32,127 nucleotides of DNA from Muribaculaceae bacterium (GCA_017545095.1 JAFYCU010000227.1:1-32127), one strand, 5' to 3'. Counted from the first letter of the stretch, positions 1 through 7,900 are shown. The notes: generated from the sequence alone by a model not told the origin. Made by a program: numbers and translations.

Positions 1-137
1 CGCGCAGCAGCTCCAGCAGCCACAGCAGCGGTGGCTACAGCGGTGGTAGCAGCCGAGGCGGAGGAGGTGGATTCTCCGGCGGCGGAGGCGGTGGCAGCCG
101 TGGCGGCGGCGGTGGCGGTGGAGGACGCCGACACTAA
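1..137 (+). CDS. C-terminal tail of a Gly/Ser-rich protein (5' end outside window)
   Basis: An open frame enters from the left edge and stops at TAA 135-137. The 44 visible codons are almost only Gly, Ser and Arg and end in Gly-Gly-Arg-Arg-His. Low-complexity Gly/Ser tails of this kind occur at the end of TPM-domain (YgcG-like) membrane proteins in Bacteroidetes, but no domain lies inside the window, so the family cannot be assigned. A strong terminator follows 30 bases after the stop, which supports this being the true 3' end of a plus-strand gene. Confidence 0.6.
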   Translation, partial: RSSSSSHSSGGYSGGSSRGGGGGFSGGGGGGSRGGGGGGGGRRH

Positions 138-164
138 TCACCACCCTCTGAGCAATGCAATCAC

Positions 165-212
165 AAAGCCTGCGGCTTGATGCCACACAAGGCTCATGCC
201 GCAGGCTCTTTT
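165..212 (+). terminator. Rho-independent terminator after the Gly/Ser-rich gene
   Basis: AGCCTGCGGC (167-176) pairs with GCCGCAGGCT (198-207). A further GCC/GGC pair lies inside the loop, and the stem is followed by CTTTT (208-212). It separates the upstream gene from the outer-membrane protein gene that starts at 261. Confidence 0.8.
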
Positions 213-260
213 ACACTCATCAAACCACTCATCTCACCTATCATTCACACTATTCCGACA

Positions 261-1859
261 ATGAAAAAATCAATCATCACCATGGCCCTGGGTGTGTTGC
301 CCATGCTGGCCAGCGCACAATACACCTTCGATGCCCTGCAGTTGTCGCAGACCGAGTTGCGCGGCACCTCGCGCTTCATGTCGATGGGCGGAGCCTTCGG
401 TGCTCTGGGCGGCGACATCTCCGTCCTGAACCAGAACCCCGCCGGCATAGGCATCTACCGCAGCAGCGACCTGGGGCTCACCCTGGGGGTGGACTTCAAT
501 TCGGCCAAGGCAGGCGGCACCAAGGTGGATGAAACCAAGTTCAACTTTAGCAACGTGGGCTATGTGGGCGCCATCAAGCTCGACAGCGAAACCATGCCTA
601 ACCTGAACTGGGGTGTGAGCTACAACCGCAACTACTCCTTCAACCGCCACTGGCGCGGTGCTGCCTTTGGCATTCCCACCTCGATCACCAACTACCTCGC
701 CGACGTGGCCAACAGTGCTGGTGTCACCCTGGCGGACTTAGACCCTTCCGACGGCAAACCATTCGATACGCGTGCGGCATGGAACCAGGTGCTGGCCTAC
801 CAGAACTATCTGCTCAATCCCAATGCCGGCGGCACGCTCGACGGCCTGGGATACGACGGAGTGGTGGGCGATGCCGAGTTTGAGGTCAACGAGCGCGGAC
901 ACAGCGACGAGTTCTCCATCGCCTTGGGCGGCAACCTGGCCAACACGCTCTACTGGGGCTTCTCGGTAGGCATCACCGACCTGCTGTATGAATACAACCG
1001 CTACTACGGTGAGGTGCTCGACGGCACCATGGTGTATGACAAGCCCAACGATGCCAACGCCAAGCTCACCGACGGCAACGCCGCCTTCGGCTTCAGCGAC
1101 TGGTCACGCACCACGGGCACGGGCTACAGCTTCAAGCTTGGAGCCATCCTCAAGCCGGTGAATGCCCTGCGCATTGGTCTGGCCTTCCACACGCCCACCT
1201 ACTACGACATGAAGGACACCTATCAGAGCGTGGTGGCATCGGAATTTGTGCCCGACAAGGCCGACGGCTATGTGCTCGACGACTACTACACCCCCACCGC
1301 CAGCTCGTGGTACAAACTGCGCACGCCGTGGCGGTTCATCGGCAGCTTGGCCACAGTGATTGGTACGACGGGCATCCTGAGTGCCGACTATGAGTATGTG
1401 TCGAACACCAACATCCTCCTGCTCGACGACCACAACAACGAGTTTGCCGGAGCAAAGCAGGAAGCCAAGGACTTCCTTGCCGGCTCACACATCATGCGCG
1501 TTGGCGGCGAGTTGCGCCTGACGCCCAACTGGAGTCTGCGCGCCGGCTACAGCTACCAGACCAGCAACGCCAGCCAGGACGTGCGCGACTACGGCGGCGC
1601 ACACAACCCCGACGGCTCCATCTATCCCGTGCAGGTGGGCGGCAACAGCACGGCCTATGCCTACGACCGCAAGGTGCAGCACATCACCGCCGGATTTGGC
1701 TACCGCTACAAGAACGTCTATTTCGACATGGCCTACGTGCACAAGTACCGCCAGAGCAACTACGAAGCCTTCCCCATCGACAACGACGGCAACAACGTGC
1801 TTTGGGACGTGAAGGAGCACAACAACCGGGTGACGGCAACGCTGGGATTCCGATTCTAA
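261..1859 (+). CDS. FadL/OMPP1-family outer-membrane beta-barrel protein
   Basis: This is a 532-residue exported barrel protein. It starts with a signal peptide (Lys-Lys, hydrophobic core, cleavage after Ala-Ser-Ala near residue 16), which decides the ATG at 261 over an upstream in-frame ATG at 177 that lies inside the preceding terminator. The mature N-terminus carries the Bacteroidales OMPP1 signature: a Met-Ser-Met-Gly-Gly-Ala-Phe-Gly segment followed by Gln-Asn-Pro-Ala-Gly-Ile-Gly. The rest alternates polar and aromatic residues like barrel strands, and the last residue is Phe after Leu-Gly-Phe-Arg, the usual barrel-assembly ending. Family members move hydrophobic compounds across the outer membrane; in Bacteroidales they are often labelled hemin receptor or OMP transport protein, and the substrate is unknown. 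It is monocistronic, with terminators on both sides. No clear promoter motif was seen in the 48 bases between terminator and ATG. Confidence 0.85.
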   Translation: MKKSIITMALGVLPMLASAQYTFDALQLSQTELRGTSRFMSMGGAFGALGGDISVLNQNPAGIGIYRSSDLGLTLGVDFNSAKAGGTKVDETKFNFSNVGYVGAIKLDSETMPNLNWGVSYNRNYSFNRHWRGAAFGIPTSITNYLADVANSAGVTLADLDPSDGKPFDTRAAWNQVLAYQNYLLNPNAGGTLDGLGYDGVVGDAEFEVNERGHSDEFSIALGGNLANTLYWGFSVGITDLLYEYNRYYGEVLDGTMVYDKPNDANAKLTDGNAAFGFSDWSRTTGTGYSFKLGAILKPVNALRIGLAFHTPTYYDMKDTYQSVVASEFVPDKADGYVLDDYYTPTASSWYKLRTPWRFIGSLATVIGTTGILSADYEYVSNTNILLLDDHNNEFAGAKQEAKDFLAGSHIMRVGGELRLTPNWSLRAGYSYQTSNASQDVRDYGGAHNPDGSIYPVQVGGNSTAYAYDRKVQHITAGFGYRYKNVYFDMAYVHKYRQSNYEAFPIDNDGNNVLWDVKEHNNRVTATLGFRF

Positions 1860-1880
1860 ACAGCCACATCACTTACCCAC

Positions 1881-1926
1881 AAAGCATTCAGGCCTCGCCC
1901 ATCAGCAAGGTCGGAATGCTTTTTTT
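1881..1926 (+). terminator. Rho-independent terminator after the FadL-like gene
   Basis: AGCATTC (1883-1889) pairs with GAATGCT (1914-1920), and a run of T follows (1920-1926). The loop contains a further GGCCT/AAGGTC partial pairing. It lies 24 bases after the stop codon. Confidence 0.8.
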
Positions 1927-2016
1927 GCGGCCACACGGGTTACCTTTTTGCTAATTGTTTTATATACCAGCAGAAGGCCCTCTCGGCCATCTTAATAGTG
2001 TTCTTTAAAAATTTGA

Positions 2017-2048
2017 TTTGGCCATTTGAAGAAAAAGGTGTAATTTCG
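2017..2048 (+). promoter_or_regulatory. Bacteroidetes-type promoter of the sigma-factor cluster
   Basis: TTTG (2017-2020), a spacer of exactly 20 bases, and TAATTTCG (2041-2048) match the Bacteroidetes -33/-7 pattern TTTG and TAnnTTTG with one mismatch. Transcription would start near 2055. That rules out the in-frame upstream ATG at 1998 and favours the start codon at 2085. Confidence 0.65.
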
Positions 2049-2084
2049 CTGTTTGAACTGAATGCAATCACGATTTTCATTATC

Positions 2085-2675
2085 ATGAACGAATATCTTC
2101 AAATCGTCACCCGCTGGTATGAGGAACTGCACGACCCGTTCCACAACATTCTGGCTCAACGGTTCACGAGCCTAAGCGACGATGACATCGAGGATCTGTA
2201 TCAAGAGACCTTTCTGGCCGTACACGACAACCTGCATCAAGGCAGAGTGGCCCCCGTCACCAATTGGAAGGCCTACATACTGCGCATCGGTATGAACCAG
2301 GCCACTACGCTGGCAAAAAGCCGGAAAAACATTGTCTCGCTCGATGCCAACGATGATGATGACGAACGACCCTCGACGTTGTTTGAGCAATTTGCCTCGC
2401 TGCTCGACATCTTGTCCGAAACCACCGACGACCCGGCCGAGCTCGAACAACACATCACCAAGCTCAACGACATCCTCGACCGCCTGAAGGACCCATGCAG
2501 CACATTGCTACGCGACTTCTACTACAACGACATGTCGCTGGCCGAGATACGCGACGAGATGGGTTACAGCAACACCGACGTGGTGAAGACAAAACGCTAC
2601 AGATGCTTCCAACGCCTCAAACAAGCAGTGATGGAAGCATTGGACAATGGATTATGGACAAATGACAATGGATAA
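2085..2675 (+). CDS. Small sigma-70 family RNA polymerase sigma factor (ECF-like)
   Basis: This 196-residue protein has the size and layout of an ECF sigma factor. Region 2 is visible at residues about 25-75, with the acidic Asp-Ile-Glu-Asp-Leu-Tyr-Gln-Glu-Thr-Phe segment typical of region 2.2 and then an aromatic Trp-Lys-Ala-Tyr-Ile-Leu-Arg stretch. An Asp/Glu-rich linker follows at about 90-120. Region 4 lies at about 140-185, with Leu-Arg-Asp-Phe-Tyr-Tyr, a helix-turn-helix (Ser-Leu-Ala-Glu-Ile-Arg-Asp-Glu-Met-Gly) and a Lys/Arg-rich recognition helix. The start at 2085 is chosen because the promoter lies between it and the ATG at 1998. It heads a cluster with a putative anti-sigma factor, a caspase and a CHAT protease. 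The last ten or so residues (Asp-Asn-Gly-Leu-Trp-Thr-Asn-Asp-Asn-Gly) and the stop are encoded by an AATGG-type repeat and are probably not part of the original fold. Confidence 0.85.
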   Translation: MNEYLQIVTRWYEELHDPFHNILAQRFTSLSDDDIEDLYQETFLAVHDNLHQGRVAPVTNWKAYILRIGMNQATTLAKSRKNIVSLDANDDDDERPSTLFEQFASLLDILSETTDDPAELEQHITKLNDILDRLKDPCSTLLRDFYYNDMSLAEIRDEMGYSNTDVVKTKRYRCFQRLKQAVMEALDNGLWTNDNG

Positions 2676-2742
2676 TGGATAATTAACAATGGACAATGAT
2701 AAGGCGCAGCTTTGTTGGTGTAAGGCGAGACGCAGTCTCGCT
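2640..2742 (+). repeat. Composite dispersed repeat, copy 1 (AATGGATAATGG words plus 39-bp element)
   Basis: From 2640 to 2698 the DNA is made of near-repeats of GGACAATGG and GGATAATGG, ending in ATAATTAACAATGG. A 39-bp element follows at 2704-2742. The same 39 bp occur at 19425-19463 with three mismatches and are also preceded there by GGATAATGG words. The element holds a short hairpin, GCGAGAC-GCA-GTCTCGC (2725-2741). The first part overlaps the end of the sigma-factor gene, which stops at 2675. It is probably a dispersed intergenic element of this genome; mobility is not shown. Confidence 0.7.
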
Positions 2743-2765
2743 GATAGCCAATAGAAGTACCCTAT

Positions 2766-2805
2766 AAGATGCAAGATGCAAGATGCGATAGCCGCATTGC
2801 GCTAC
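2766..2805 (+). repeat. AAGATGC heptamer array with GCCGCATTGCG end block
   Basis: Three perfect AAGATGC units (2766-2786) are followed by GATAGCCGCATTGCGC. The same heptamer and the same end block occur at 25144-25244 on the same strand, and the heptamer recurs at 29766-29793. The array lies in the 214-base gap between sigma factor and anti-sigma gene. The rest of that gap (2806-2889) shows no gene and no clear promoter. Confidence 0.8.
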
Positions 2806-2889
2806 TTATTACCTCTCAGCACTTGTCCCTTAAAATCGATTATGCACATTGTGCCTTGACTAAGAACTTGACTCAAAACCGACACAGAT

Positions 2890-3738
2890 ATGTCTTACAA
2901 ATTAAGTCCAAAAATGAACGACTTGACCACGATGCTTCTCGATGGTTACTTTGCCGGCACGCTTCCTGCGGGAACGAAGGACTGGCTTGAGAGTCGCTTA
3001 AACGAGGAGCCAGAATTGCGTCGCGAAGTGGAGGCCCACCGGCTGTCGATTGCCGCCCTGCGCGAACGGGGGCAACGCGACAACGAGGCTTTCACCCAGG
3101 CCATGCAGCAGGTGTCGCGCACCGAGCTGGAACAGGCTCTGAACAGCCTGCGCCAATCGCGTGCTGCCGCCTCCGCAGCCAGCACCTCGGCTGAAACCCC
3201 AGCCGCCTCGGCTGTCCCTGCCGCAAGTGCCCCAAGCGACGCAAAGCCCAAGCACCGCCTGCTGTGGAACACGCTCTCGGCTGCCGCGCTGGTGTGCGGT
3301 GTGTGGTTTGGCGCACGCACATTCTACAAGAGTCAAGGTGCGCAACAATCGGCCGACACCTACATCGCCACCACCAGCACCGCCAAACCCGAACACGGGA
3401 TAGCACGCGGCAGCGACGAGCCACTGGGTCCAAAAGCCAAAGACTGGAGCACCGACACCGTGTGCCTGACCGAAGTGGCTCCACAATTCGACGACGTGGA
3501 GCTGATTATGGCACAGGCCAGCGGATTGCTCAAAAACGGGCATTACGAGGAAGCCATCAAGCTGCTCGAACCGCTCTACAAAGAGAGCGGCGAACTGCGC
3601 GAGGTGGGACTGCTGCTCGCCACGGCCTACGTCAAGGCACAGGAAAGCGACAAGGCTCAACAGGTGCTGCACGTCCTGAACCAGCGCTACGCCAACGACC
3701 CCGAAGTGGAGGCACTCTCCAAAGCCTATACCGACTGA
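2890..3738 (+). CDS. Putative membrane-spanning anti-sigma factor with TPR-like C-terminal part
   Basis: This is a 282-residue protein. The N-terminus (Leu-Leu-Asp-Gly-Tyr-Phe-Ala-Gly-Thr-Leu, then Leu-Glu-Ser-Arg-Leu-Asn-Glu-Glu-Pro-Glu-Leu-Arg-Arg-Glu-Val) resembles the short helical N-terminal region of Bacteroidetes anti-sigma proteins that lack the zinc finger. A predicted coiled helix (about 60-90), an Ala/Ser/Pro linker (91-119) and one hydrophobic segment (about 125-141) follow. Residues about 204-268 look like two TPR helices pairs (Leu-Leu-Lys-Asn-Gly-His-Tyr-Glu-Glu-Ala-Ile-Lys-Leu-Leu). The expected topology is cytoplasmic N-terminus and periplasmic TPR part. It follows a sigma-factor gene and sits two bases before the caspase gene, so it is probably co-transcribed with both proteases. 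An in-frame ATG at 2914 is an equally possible start. The anti-sigma role is inferred from position and layout. Confidence 0.6.
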   Translation: MSYKLSPKMNDLTTMLLDGYFAGTLPAGTKDWLESRLNEEPELRREVEAHRLSIAALRERGQRDNEAFTQAMQQVSRTELEQALNSLRQSRAAASAASTSAETPAASAVPAASAPSDAKPKHRLLWNTLSAAALVCGVWFGARTFYKSQGAQQSADTYIATTSTAKPEHGIARGSDEPLGPKAKDWSTDTVCLTEVAPQFDDVELIMAQASGLLKNGHYEEAIKLLEPLYKESGELREVGLLLATAYVKAQESDKAQQVLHVLNQRYANDPEVEALSKAYTD

Positions 3739-3740
3739 CC

Positions 3741-4622
3741 ATGCCCAAGCGATTACTTGTTCTGTTGCAGCTCACGCTCATGCTGCTGCCCGTGGGAGCC
3801 ACCCACCGCGCCTTGCTGGTGGGCGTGGGCAACTATCCACCAAACTCGGGCTGGCCACGTCTCAACTCGGCCAACGACATCGCATTGCTCGAGCCCGAAA
3901 TGCAACAGCATGGCATTGAGGTCACCACCCTGCTCGACGCGCAGGCCACCAAAGCGGGCATCGTGAAAGCCATCAAGCATCTTACCCGCCAGAGCCGCCC
4001 CGGCGACCGGGTGTGGCTGCACTTCTCGGGACATGGGCAACAGGTGGAAGACAGTAACGGCGATGAAAACGACGGTCTGGACGAGGCGTTTGTGCCCTAC
4101 GATGCCATGCGCTACCTGAGCAAGACCTACCACGGCCAGAACCACTTCACCGACGATGACCTGAACCCATTGTTGGTAACCCTGCGCAAGCAGGTGGGTC
4201 CACGCGGCGAAGTGCTGGTGACTATCGATGCCTGCCACAGCGGCGACAGTTACCGTGATTCCGACGAAGCCGTGGTAACCGACACCGTGGTGGGCACACG
4301 ACGGGGTGCCAGCAACGTGCTGACAAAAAATCAACCCTACGTGCGCCGTCAACCCTCCACCCCCATGCGCATCACCCCCCTGAAGCGCAGCGACGGCTAC
4401 GCCGCCGTGGCCGTGCTCGGAGCCTGCCAACCCGATGAGTGCAACTACGAGTATACGCATCCCAGCAGCCGGCGCAGCTACGGCGCACTGAGCTACACCC
4501 TGTGGGAAGCACTCTCACGCACCAAGCAACACCCCCGTCTGGCCGACATCGCACACTGGGTGATGCGATACGAGAGCTTCTACATGCGCAAGTACCAGAA
4601 CCCGCATTTGTATGAGGAATAA
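3741..4622 (+). CDS. Exported caspase-family (peptidase C14-like) protease
   Basis: The protein has 293 residues. A signal peptide (Lys-Arg, then a Leu-rich core, cleavage after Gly-Ala near 20) is followed directly by the caspase fold: strand Arg-Ala-Leu-Leu-Val-Gly-Val-Gly-Asn-Tyr, then the catalytic His98 in Leu-His-Phe-Ser-Gly-His-Gly, then the catalytic Cys165 in Thr-Ile-Asp-Ala-Cys-His-Ser-Gly-Asp. Both residues of the clan CD dyad are present. An acidic Asp/Asn/Glu segment after His98 resembles calcium-binding loops of bacterial metacaspases. The C-terminal Tyr-Gly-Ala-Leu-Ser-Tyr-Thr-Leu-Trp-Glu-Ala-Leu helix is also typical. Metacaspases usually cut after Arg or Lys. The gene starts two bases after the anti-sigma gene and its end overlaps the CHAT gene by 11 bases, so translation of the three is probably coupled. 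Confidence 0.85.
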   Translation: MPKRLLVLLQLTLMLLPVGATHRALLVGVGNYPPNSGWPRLNSANDIALLEPEMQQHGIEVTTLLDAQATKAGIVKAIKHLTRQSRPGDRVWLHFSGHGQQVEDSNGDENDGLDEAFVPYDAMRYLSKTYHGQNHFTDDDLNPLLVTLRKQVGPRGEVLVTIDACHSGDSYRDSDEAVVTDTVVGTRRGASNVLTKNQPYVRRQPSTPMRITPLKRSDGYAAVAVLGACQPDECNYEYTHPSSRRSYGALSYTLWEALSRTKQHPRLADIAHWVMRYESFYMRKYQNPHLYEE

Positions 4623-7143
4623 ATTCTTTCTCCTGCTGTTGTCGTTTTGGCTGTTCGCACAGCCCCTCGCCACGGCCCAGGACACGGCAGACGACGCACA
4701 AGCCGAAACCATCATCGCCAATGCGTTGACACAATACGACACCACAGCCGATAAATCGCTCTTGTGCCGTGCGCAAGAAACGGTCAACCACATAGCCGAG
4801 CATGCCCACTCGGCAGCTCAGCTGCAATCATGCTTCAATCGGATATGTGCATTGCAGAACAACCCCAACACCCGCCAACTGAAAAAGACCAACTACGGGC
4901 GATTCACCGACTCAGGTGTGGAATCGGGATTCGAGCTGATGAGAGACATGCTCGAATCGGCAGTTTCGGTATGCTTTAATGAGTTCACCGACAATCCCGA
5001 TTACGGGCATTGGTATTTGGAGGCACTTGTCGATTTGTATTTCATCGGCACCACCGCCAGCCTGAAAAACGCCACAGCCAATGCCATCGTCAGCTTCCTG
5101 AAAGGAGATATTCATCATGAGAACCTGTCGGTGTTTCTGCGCGACCGCTCCACCGAACAGGCACTGAGCCTCATCAACCATTGCCAACGCATCAACAACA
5201 GTTCCGAGGTGCCATTCAAGACTGTGAATCAGCATCTACTTTTCGACAAATTCAATGCTGAGTATCGCAGCGGAAATCTGCAACAATCCATCTACTGCTA
5301 CAATCAAGCCGCAAGCGAAGAACAGCTGTATAACAAAGAAAACATGTTGCGTGCCAAAGCTTGTATACAATATGCCACCGGCGACTATGACGCGAACACC
5401 ATCGATGAATTATCGCAATGCATCTACAACCCCCATGACATCTGCCCGGAATTGCTGCTGAGCAAAAGTTTGAGGCAAATCGAAGCTGAAGTTGACCAGC
5501 ATCACGATGACTTCGACTTGATACTGAGCTATATAGCAAATTCGGCCCAACACATCAACATGGGCACGATAGCCTACTTGAGTGTGGTGCGGTCGAAATT
5601 GCAGTCACAACAAATCATTTCGCGACTCAACCACGAAGTTTATAACTCGATGGACCATGATGCCATAAAAGATTTCATCGAAGCGAAACAGCTGTTATTG
5701 GCGGCCAATCACAACGACGATGCCACCGAGAAATACAGGCTGTTTCTACAATCCGACAGCTTGGAGAAAAAAGTATTCCACCAACTGTCGTGGCAGCTGT
5801 CACCCATCGACCACAAACCCATCCGCTCATTACTGAAAACATCCTCCCAAAAGCAGGCTTTCGACCGAATCCAGGAAATTACCAACGCACCACTCATCCT
5901 CACAGATCAATATTTCGACGATCTGCAAGAGCGCACGAAGCTCTGGAACGACCTCATGCTTGAGTTGGGGCTGCCACCAGCCTACAGCCATTCCATGCGC
6001 CATATTCCCACACCACACTCCCTGCCGCCCCACCAAGCCGCAGTGGAATTTGCGTGCTTCCACCACTTCAACTATCAAGTCACCGACTCCGTTCAATACA
6101 TGGCCATCGTGATGGTCGAGGAGCAAAAGCCCAAAGTCGTTATGCTGCCACAGCTCAGCAACATCGCTTTTTCTGACAGCTCGACCTACCAGAGCAGCCA
6201 ACTCTACGAGGCAGCCTGGAAACCCATCACCGACCTGCTGGACGATGGCAGCTACACCATCTACTACAGCCCCGCCGGTCTCCTTCATCTGGTCAACCAC
6301 GACGCCTTGCCCACATCGAGCGGGTCGCGACTGGGCGACCTGCACGACCTGCATTTAGTTTCGACCACATCCACCATTTTCAACACATCACATTCAACCA
6401 ACGAGGCCATCAACAATGATGTGCTGTTGTGCGGCAACGTGACTTATGACCAACGCACCACCGACGAAGAAGCCTCTCCCAAGCTTCAGTACCGCTCGCC
6501 CACACCTAAAGCTACTGAGCGATTTGGCCTATCCCCGCTTGATAACAGCCATCTTGAAGTCACCAACATATCAGAGTTGCTCTTATCCAACAACATCCGC
6601 CCTATCGTGCTTGAAACCACCGAAGCTAGTGAGACAGCCATCAGAAAGCTGAGCGGAAACGCCCCGGCCATCCTCCATATCTCAACCCATGGTTTCTACA
6701 TCAAGGAGAATGCCGACCTCGACAATCCCATGCGGCGCTGCGGGCTGCTGCTGGCGGGTGCCAACCGTGCGTGGACAACGGGGCAGAGCGAGCCGGGGCA
6801 GGACGACGGCATCCTCACCGCCGAGGAGATTGCCGCCCTAGACTTGAGCGGATGCCGCATGGTGGTGCTCAGCGCCTGCGAAACGGGACTGGGCGACGCC
6901 ACCGACTACGAGGGCGTGCTGGGACTGCAACGGGCGTTCAAGCTCGCCGGCGTACAGACCATCGTGATGAGCCTGTGGCGTGTGCGCGACGATGTGACCG
7001 CACTGCTCATGACCCGGTTCTACGACCACCTGCTCACCGAGAAGGTCACCCCACACGAAGCCATGCGGCGGGCGCAGCGCGACGTGCGCCGCGACTTCCC
7101 CGACCCGCACAACTGGGCCGCATTCGTGGTACTCGACGGATAG
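4612..7143 (+). CDS. Exported CHAT-domain protease (caspase/HetF-associated)
   Basis: The protein has 843 residues. A signal peptide (Leu-rich core, cleavage after Ala-Thr-Ala near 22) precedes about 440 residues of helical, TPR-like sequence without clear consensus. The CHAT domain runs from about 471 to the end. It shows the Ala-Ala-Val-Glu-Phe opening, Tyr-Tyr-Ser-Pro-Ala-Gly-Leu-Leu-His, and the likely catalytic His693 (His-Ile-Ser-Thr-His-Gly-Phe) and Cys756 (Leu-Ser-Ala-Cys-Glu-Thr-Gly-Leu-Gly). CHAT proteins are caspase-related proteases (separase/TPR-CHAT relatives). The start ATG lies inside the end of the caspase gene (11-base overlap). Base composition is uneven: the helical part is more A/T-rich, while the last 140 codons are as GC-rich as the neighbours. 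The gene converges on aat with a gap of 10 bases and no visible terminator. Confidence 0.85.
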   Translation: MRNKFFLLLLSFWLFAQPLATAQDTADDAQAETIIANALTQYDTTADKSLLCRAQETVNHIAEHAHSAAQLQSCFNRICALQNNPNTRQLKKTNYGRFTDSGVESGFELMRDMLESAVSVCFNEFTDNPDYGHWYLEALVDLYFIGTTASLKNATANAIVSFLKGDIHHENLSVFLRDRSTEQALSLINHCQRINNSSEVPFKTVNQHLLFDKFNAEYRSGNLQQSIYCYNQAASEEQLYNKENMLRAKACIQYATGDYDANTIDELSQCIYNPHDICPELLLSKSLRQIEAEVDQHHDDFDLILSYIANSAQHINMGTIAYLSVVRSKLQSQQIISRLNHEVYNSMDHDAIKDFIEAKQLLLAANHNDDATEKYRLFLQSDSLEKKVFHQLSWQLSPIDHKPIRSLLKTSSQKQAFDRIQEITNAPLILTDQYFDDLQERTKLWNDLMLELGLPPAYSHSMRHIPTPHSLPPHQAAVEFACFHHFNYQVTDSVQYMAIVMVEEQKPKVVMLPQLSNIAFSDSSTYQSSQLYEAAWKPITDLLDDGSYTIYYSPAGLLHLVNHDALPTSSGSRLGDLHDLHLVSTTSTIFNTSHSTNEAINNDVLLCGNVTYDQRTTDEEASPKLQYRSPTPKATERFGLSPLDNSHLEVTNISELLLSNNIRPIVLETTEASETAIRKLSGNAPAILHISTHGFYIKENADLDNPMRRCGLLLAGANRAWTTGQSEPGQDDGILTAEEIAALDLSGCRMVVLSACETGLGDATDYEGVLGLQRAFKLAGVQTIVMSLWRVRDDVTALLMTRFYDHLLTEKVTPHEAMRRAQRDVRRDFPDPHNWAAFVVLDG

Positions 7144-7153
7144 CCCACAGCGA

Positions 7154-7807
7154 TCAACGCCGCAGGATTTCCATATACTCGTCGTAGGGAATGAACCGCG
7201 CACCCATCGAACGCAGGTGTGGGGTCTCGAGCTGGCAGTCAATCATCTTCCATTCAAGTCTCTCTAAATGCCGCGCCAGAGCGATGAGCGCAAGTTTCGA
7301 CGCGTTGGGCACCAGCGAGAACATGCTCTCGCCGATGAAACAGCCGTTCACCGTCACGCCATAGAGGCCGCCCACCAGATGGTCGTCGCTGTCCCACACC
7401 TCCACACTGGCGGCACGGTCCAGTTCGTGCAGACGGGTGTAGGCCGCAATGATTTCGTCGCCCAGCCACGCACCTTCGTGTGCTATGCGGTTCTGCGCGG
7501 TGGAGCAGCCGCGAATCACACCATCGAAGTCGGCATTGATGCTCACGCGATAGAGGTCCTTATTGATGAGCGAGCGCATCGAGTGCGACACATGAATTTC
7601 GCTGGGGAAAATCACGAAACGCTCATGCGGACAATACCACAACGGCTCGTCGTAGTCGCGAAACGAGAACCAGGGAAAAATGCCGTGACTGTAGGCCAGC
7701 AACAGTCGCTCCACACTCAGGTCACCCCCGATACACAAGGCTCCATCAGGCTCGGCCTCATGCGGGTCGGGAAACACTATCTCGTCGTTGGGAATGCGGT
7801 AGAACAC
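7154..7807 (-). CDS. aat: Leucyl/phenylalanyl-tRNA--protein transferase
   Basis: The product is 217 residues, a normal length for Aat, which transfers Leu or Phe from aminoacyl-tRNA to proteins with N-terminal Arg or Lys and so marks them for ClpAPS. The N-terminus carries Phe-Pro-Asp-Pro, Glu-Pro-Asp-Gly, Gly-Gly-Asp-Leu-Ser and Gly-Ile-Phe-Pro-Trp-Phe. The core has Gly-Gly-Leu-Tyr-Gly-Val, Gly-Glu-Ser-Met-Phe-Ser and Asp-Cys-Gln-Leu-Glu-Thr-Pro-His-Leu, all conserved in the family. It is the last gene of a minus-strand clpS-clpA-aat series, so adaptor, unfoldase and N-degron modifier are encoded together. The 107 bases between clpA and aat hold only tandem repeats. Confidence 0.93.
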   Translation of the reverse strand: MFYRIPNDEIVFPDPHEAEPDGALCIGGDLSVERLLLAYSHGIFPWFSFRDYDEPLWYCPHERFVIFPSEIHVSHSMRSLINKDLYRVSINADFDGVIRGCSTAQNRIAHEGAWLGDEIIAAYTRLHELDRAASVEVWDSDDHLVGGLYGVTVNGCFIGESMFSLVPNASKLALIALARHLERLEWKMIDCQLETPHLRSMGARFIPYDEYMEILRR

Positions 7808-7812
7808 AGGAT

Positions 7813-7900
7813 TTGACTAGGTTGACTAGATTAACTAGATTGACTAGCATGACTAGTGATTCTTTTGTTCTTGCTTCTTGGTTCTCGGTTCTTGGTTCTT
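7813..7900. repeat. Two tandem micro-repeat arrays: TTGACTAGA nonamers and GGTTCTT heptamers
   Basis: Five units of a nine-base repeat (TTGACTAG plus one base, with small changes) span 7813-7857. Three GGTTCTT-type heptamers follow at 7880-7900, preceded by a decayed stretch. The reverse complement of the second unit, AAGAACC, recurs at 18544-18557 and 19479-19492. The arrays fill most of the space between aat and clpA and would lie in the clpA-aat transcript. Confidence 0.85.

Noticed and set aside
1998..2084. Earlier start for the sigma factor at 1998
   Set aside because: The promoter boxes (2017-2048) lie inside this extension, so a transcript would not include it.
3264..3740. Upstream extension of the caspase frame over the anti-sigma gene
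   Set aside because: The extension is an Arg/His-rich shadow; the ATG at 3741 gives a signal peptide and follows the anti-sigma stop directly.
4612..7143. CHAT gene as part of a type III-E CRISPR (Craspase) system
   Set aside because: No Cas genes or arrays in the window, and the protein has a signal peptide, which does not fit a cytoplasmic crRNA-guided complex.
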